Below, in pieces: positions 4,833-6,804 of a stretch of DNA of 6,804 nucleotides (within the stretch, counting starts at the first letter, position 1; the number at the start of each line of letters is the position of its first letter). The position numbers were made by a program, and so were the translations under genes. The notes beneath the pieces are model-generated. The model saw nothing but the letters and a program-made list of their open reading frames with translations. It was not told the DNA's origin and searched no databases. The DNA comes from Candidatus Uhrbacteria bacterium RIFCSPLOWO2_02_FULL_48_12. Its GTDB lineage: Bacteria; Patescibacteriota; Patescibacteriia; GWA2-46-9. The DNA lies in the NCBI GenBank assembly GCA_001791425.1, contig MGEP01000022.1, forward strand, positions 6,542 to 13,345, read 5' to 3'.

Positions 4833-6232
4833 TTCATTAGATGTTTATATAGCTTTAAATATTCTTTGGCAGACGCTTCCCATGAAAAATCATGTCGCAT
4901 GGCTCGACGCCGTACTGTCTTTAGTTTAGCACGATTGCCATAAAGAGCGAGAGCGCGGTCAATAGCATTACTTAACGCCGCGGCGCTAAAGTCGTTAAAT
5001 ACTAAACCCGTACCGCCCAGCTGGGCAATATCCACCACGGTATCTTTAAGACCGCCGGTCGCCCTAACAATAGGGATGGTGCCGTAGCGCATGGCAATAA
5101 GCTGGCCCAGACCGCAGGGTTCAAAACGCGACGGCATCAGGAAAAAATCACTGCCGGCATATATTTTTTGGGCCAAAACCGCGTCAAAACCGATTTTGCC
5201 AAAACAAAATTTCGGATATAGTTTGGCCAAACCAAGGCATAAATCTTCCAAACTCTTCTCGCCCTGCCCCAAAAATACGAACTGCAAGCGCTTGCTTTTT
5301 ATGAACGGCTCTATAGCTTGAGATAAAATGTCCACGCCTTTTTGATTCGTGAATCTTGATACTATCCCAAACACCGGGCCGGGTATATCGTCCAAACCTC
5401 CGAGCCGACGCAGGGCAGTGGTATTTAAAAATTTACGCTCAAGGTGGCGCGCGTCGTAGCGCCTTGCTATACAGCGATCGGTCGCTGGATTAAAAACTTG
5501 TGTATCAATACCATTAACAATACCTGTAAGCTCTTGCCGCCGGCGCCGCAATATGTCCTCCAGCCCTTCGCCGCCTGGCGCAGACTGAATTTCCTTGGCG
5601 TACGTTGGGCTAACCGTGGAAAGATAATCGGCTTTTTCTAGGCCAGCTCTAAATAAATTAAAATTTTTAGCTCCGCTAACGGATAAACCAGCACGTGCAA
5701 TAGTAGCCGAGGAAGCCCAACCCTGATTTGCTAAATTATGAATGGTTAAAAGTGTTGGAGCATGCGGCGGTTTTAGAAACAGAGTAACTGGCGCGGCGTG
5801 CCAGTCATGCAAGTGCCAAACATCCGGCTTAAATTTTATTATCTCTGGCAGAAGTACGGCCGCTTTTGAAATAAATAAAAACCGTTCTACTTCGGCCTCG
5901 CTTCCCGCTATGGCCGTGGGGCTGTCATAAATGCCACCCGTGCTCACGACCTGCGGCTGATCAATTAAATAAACCGGCACGCGGCTTTTGGGAATTACTG
6001 TTTTTCTGATTTTGGCGGGCAGAGGTTCGCTATTCCACGGCACAAATATTTTTCCTATGACCGAAGTGGGATAGGTCTTTTCATCGTGCGTCCCGTAATA
6101 ACCGGTGATAATGCGAACGTCAACGCCCAGCTTGCTCAAGGCCTTGGGTAGGGCACCCACCACATCACCCAAACCGCCTACCTTAGCTAAGGGGGTGACT
6201 TCAGAAGCTACAAAGAGTATTTTAATTTTCAT
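4829..6232 (-). CDS. glgA: Glycogen/starch synthase, GT5 family
   Basis: Adds glucose from ADP- or UDP-glucose to the non-reducing end of an alpha-1,4-glucan in the cytoplasm. The 467-residue length is normal for bacterial GlgA. The N-terminal GT5 domain has EVTPLAKVGGLGDVVGALPK with the KxGGL glucosyl-binding motif at K17, LHDWHAAP (141-148) and TIHNLANQGW (163-172). The link holds GIVNGIDTQVFNP (237-249). The C-terminal domain has VSRFTNQKG with R293 and K298, which contact the nucleotide-sugar phosphates in the family, and SRFEPCGLGQLIAMRYGT (368-385) with the expected catalytic E371, then ATGGLKDTV. All key residues are present. The ATG at 6232 starts directly with the conserved N-terminal strand. 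TGAGG, made partly of the upstream gene's stop codon, lies 4 nt before it as ribosome site. It overlaps galT by 4 nt downstream. The preferred nucleotide (ADP or UDP) cannot be read safely. Confidence 0.96.
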   Translation of the reverse strand: MKIKILFVASEVTPLAKVGGLGDVVGALPKALSKLGVDVRIITGYYGTHDEKTYPTSVIGKIFVPWNSEPLPAKIRKTVIPKSRVPVYLIDQPQVVSTGGIYDSPTAIAGSEAEVERFLFISKAAVLLPEIIKFKPDVWHLHDWHAAPVTLFLKPPHAPTLLTIHNLANQGWASSATIARAGLSVSGAKNFNLFRAGLEKADYLSTVSPTYAKEIQSAPGGEGLEDILRRRRQELTGIVNGIDTQVFNPATDRCIARRYDARHLERKFLNTTALRRLGGLDDIPGPVFGIVSRFTNQKGVDILSQAIEPFIKSKRLQFVFLGQGEKSLEDLCLGLAKLYPKFCFGKIGFDAVLAQKIYAGSDFFLMPSRFEPCGLGQLIAMRYGTIPIVRATGGLKDTVVDIAQLGGTGLVFNDFSAAALSNAIDRALALYGNRAKLKTVRRRAMRHDFSWEASAKEYLKLYKHLMK

Positions 6233-6241
6233 ATAACCTCA
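6233..6241 (-). promoter_or_regulatory. glgA ribosome binding site overlapping the upstream stop codon
   Basis: Read on the minus strand, TGAGGTTAT precedes the glgA ATG. The TGA ends the upstream gene and GAGG is the Shine-Dalgarno core, 4 nt from the start. The layout implies translational coupling and fixes the glgA start. Confidence 0.7.
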
Positions 6242-6802
6242 CGCGCCTCGCTGTTCTGGCTGGCCGCCGCGAATGCGTCTATAATCGGATCTATATTTTT
6301 CAATAATTTTCTCTATCTCTTCGTTGGGCATCTCTTTTCTCAAGAGATCGATGGCATTAATCGCTTCATAAATATCAGTTTTATGTTCGAGTCGCCAGAC
6401 AGCATCTCGCCATAGAATAGCCTTCTCGTATTCACCCTTCGCTGCCGCTTCCTTTTCGAGCACCCTCATCATATCTAAGAATGCCAAATAGATGGCACCT
6501 CCTTCGCCTCCCAGTCTCCAGGTACGATCCTTAAACGGTATTTTGTAAGCCGCATTTCTTTCGCGCATCATGCGCCTGATTTTGCCGCTTCTTTGCCACT
6601 GAAAGGCAGTGGAGATAATTCTTTCATAATAATCAGCAGCCATTCTCAATTTTTCTTCGGAAATGTTTGGAATAAGCCGAATGGTTTCCAATAAGCGATA
6701 TACTCCCGCTTCGATCATCTCTAAGCTCCACCAAGGTTTGGCCGAAGCCCACCAAAAGTGATCCGAAGCTAAACAAATATCCATCATGTGTCGCACCTCT
6801 GG
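6239..6802 (-). CDS. C-terminal part of a probable GH57-type glycoside hydrolase (5' end outside window)
   Basis: The frame is open to the right edge of the window (residues P-E precede the GTG at 6796), so the gene very likely starts outside and the GTG and the ATGs just after it are internal. 187 residues are visible. The opening part, RHMMDICLASDHFWWASAKP followed by WWSLEMIEAG, resembles C-terminal helical regions of GH57/DUF1957-type alpha-glucan hydrolases as I remember them. The rest is charged and helical (repeated EK/ER stretches, FQWQRSGKIRRMMRERN, and a tail ending GGQPEQRGA) and has no catalytic motif that I can see; the GH57 catalytic domain would lie upstream. Placement 6 nt before glgA, with glgA's ribosome site overlapping this stop, supports a role in alpha-glucan branching or trimming. 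The family call is tentative: it rests on a recalled motif and on context. Confidence 0.5.
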   Translation of the reverse strand, partial: PEVRHMMDICLASDHFWWASAKPWWSLEMIEAGVYRLLETIRLIPNISEEKLRMAADYYERIISTAFQWQRSGKIRRMMRERNAAYKIPFKDRTWRLGGEGGAIYLAFLDMMRVLEKEAAAKGEYEKAILWRDAVWRLEHKTDIYEAINAIDLLRKEMPNEEIEKIIEKYRSDYRRIRGGQPEQRGA

Positions 6803-6804
6803 AA

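Noticed and set aside
1..6804. CRISPR array, defence system, prophage, tRNA or rRNA
   Set aside because: No regularly spaced direct repeats, no recognisable defence or phage genes, and no RNA-gene sequence were seen; the protein genes account for almost all of the window.

Overview
The window looks like bacterial chromosome, most likely from a Patescibacteria/CPR (Parcubacteria-like) genome. This assignment is an inference from the gene set (single-chain class II glycyl-tRNA synthetase, lone M16 peptidase, small sugar-polymer operon with a short GalT-like protein), short intergenic gaps, weak or absent Shine-Dalgarno sites and hairpin-rich intergenic spacers. No phylogenetic marker was placed. 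UGA is a normal stop (it ends four of the seven genes), which argues against the SR1/Gracilibacteria lineages that read UGA as glycine. There is no prophage, transposase, CRISPR array, rRNA or tRNA.

Left half, plus strand: the 3' part of a glycyl-tRNA synthetase gene (1-1122, cut by the window edge), a 207-residue tryptophan-rich membrane protein of unknown function (1172-1795), and a complete M16 zinc peptidase (1895-3169). The last gene is preceded by a small leader hairpin.

Right half, minus strand, converging on the M16 gene: reading from the right edge, the C-terminal part of a probable GH57-type glycoside hydrolase (6239-6802), glycogen/starch synthase GlgA (4829-6232), a GalT-like nucleotidyltransferase (3897-4832) and a small multi-pass membrane protein of the YdjM-like metal-dependent hydrolase type (3274-3741). 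The first three are tightly packed (6-nt gap, then a 4-nt ATGA overlap), so they are almost certainly cotranscribed and probably make and trim an alpha-glucan. GalT could feed or recycle the sugar nucleotide.

The non-coding parts are the most unusual. The 155-bp spacer between galT and the membrane hydrolase gene is bounded exactly by a perfect 16-bp inverted repeat: one arm touches the galT stop codon and the other touches the hydrolase ATG. Two GC-rich hairpins lie inside, and the galT-side arm can also form a competing local hairpin. The 104-bp gap between the convergent M16 and hydrolase genes holds an imperfect stem-loop related to the spacer repeat and a perfect 38-bp palindrome. I see no complete new enzymatic system; the repeat-bounded spacer and the GalT/GlgA pairing are the best leads.
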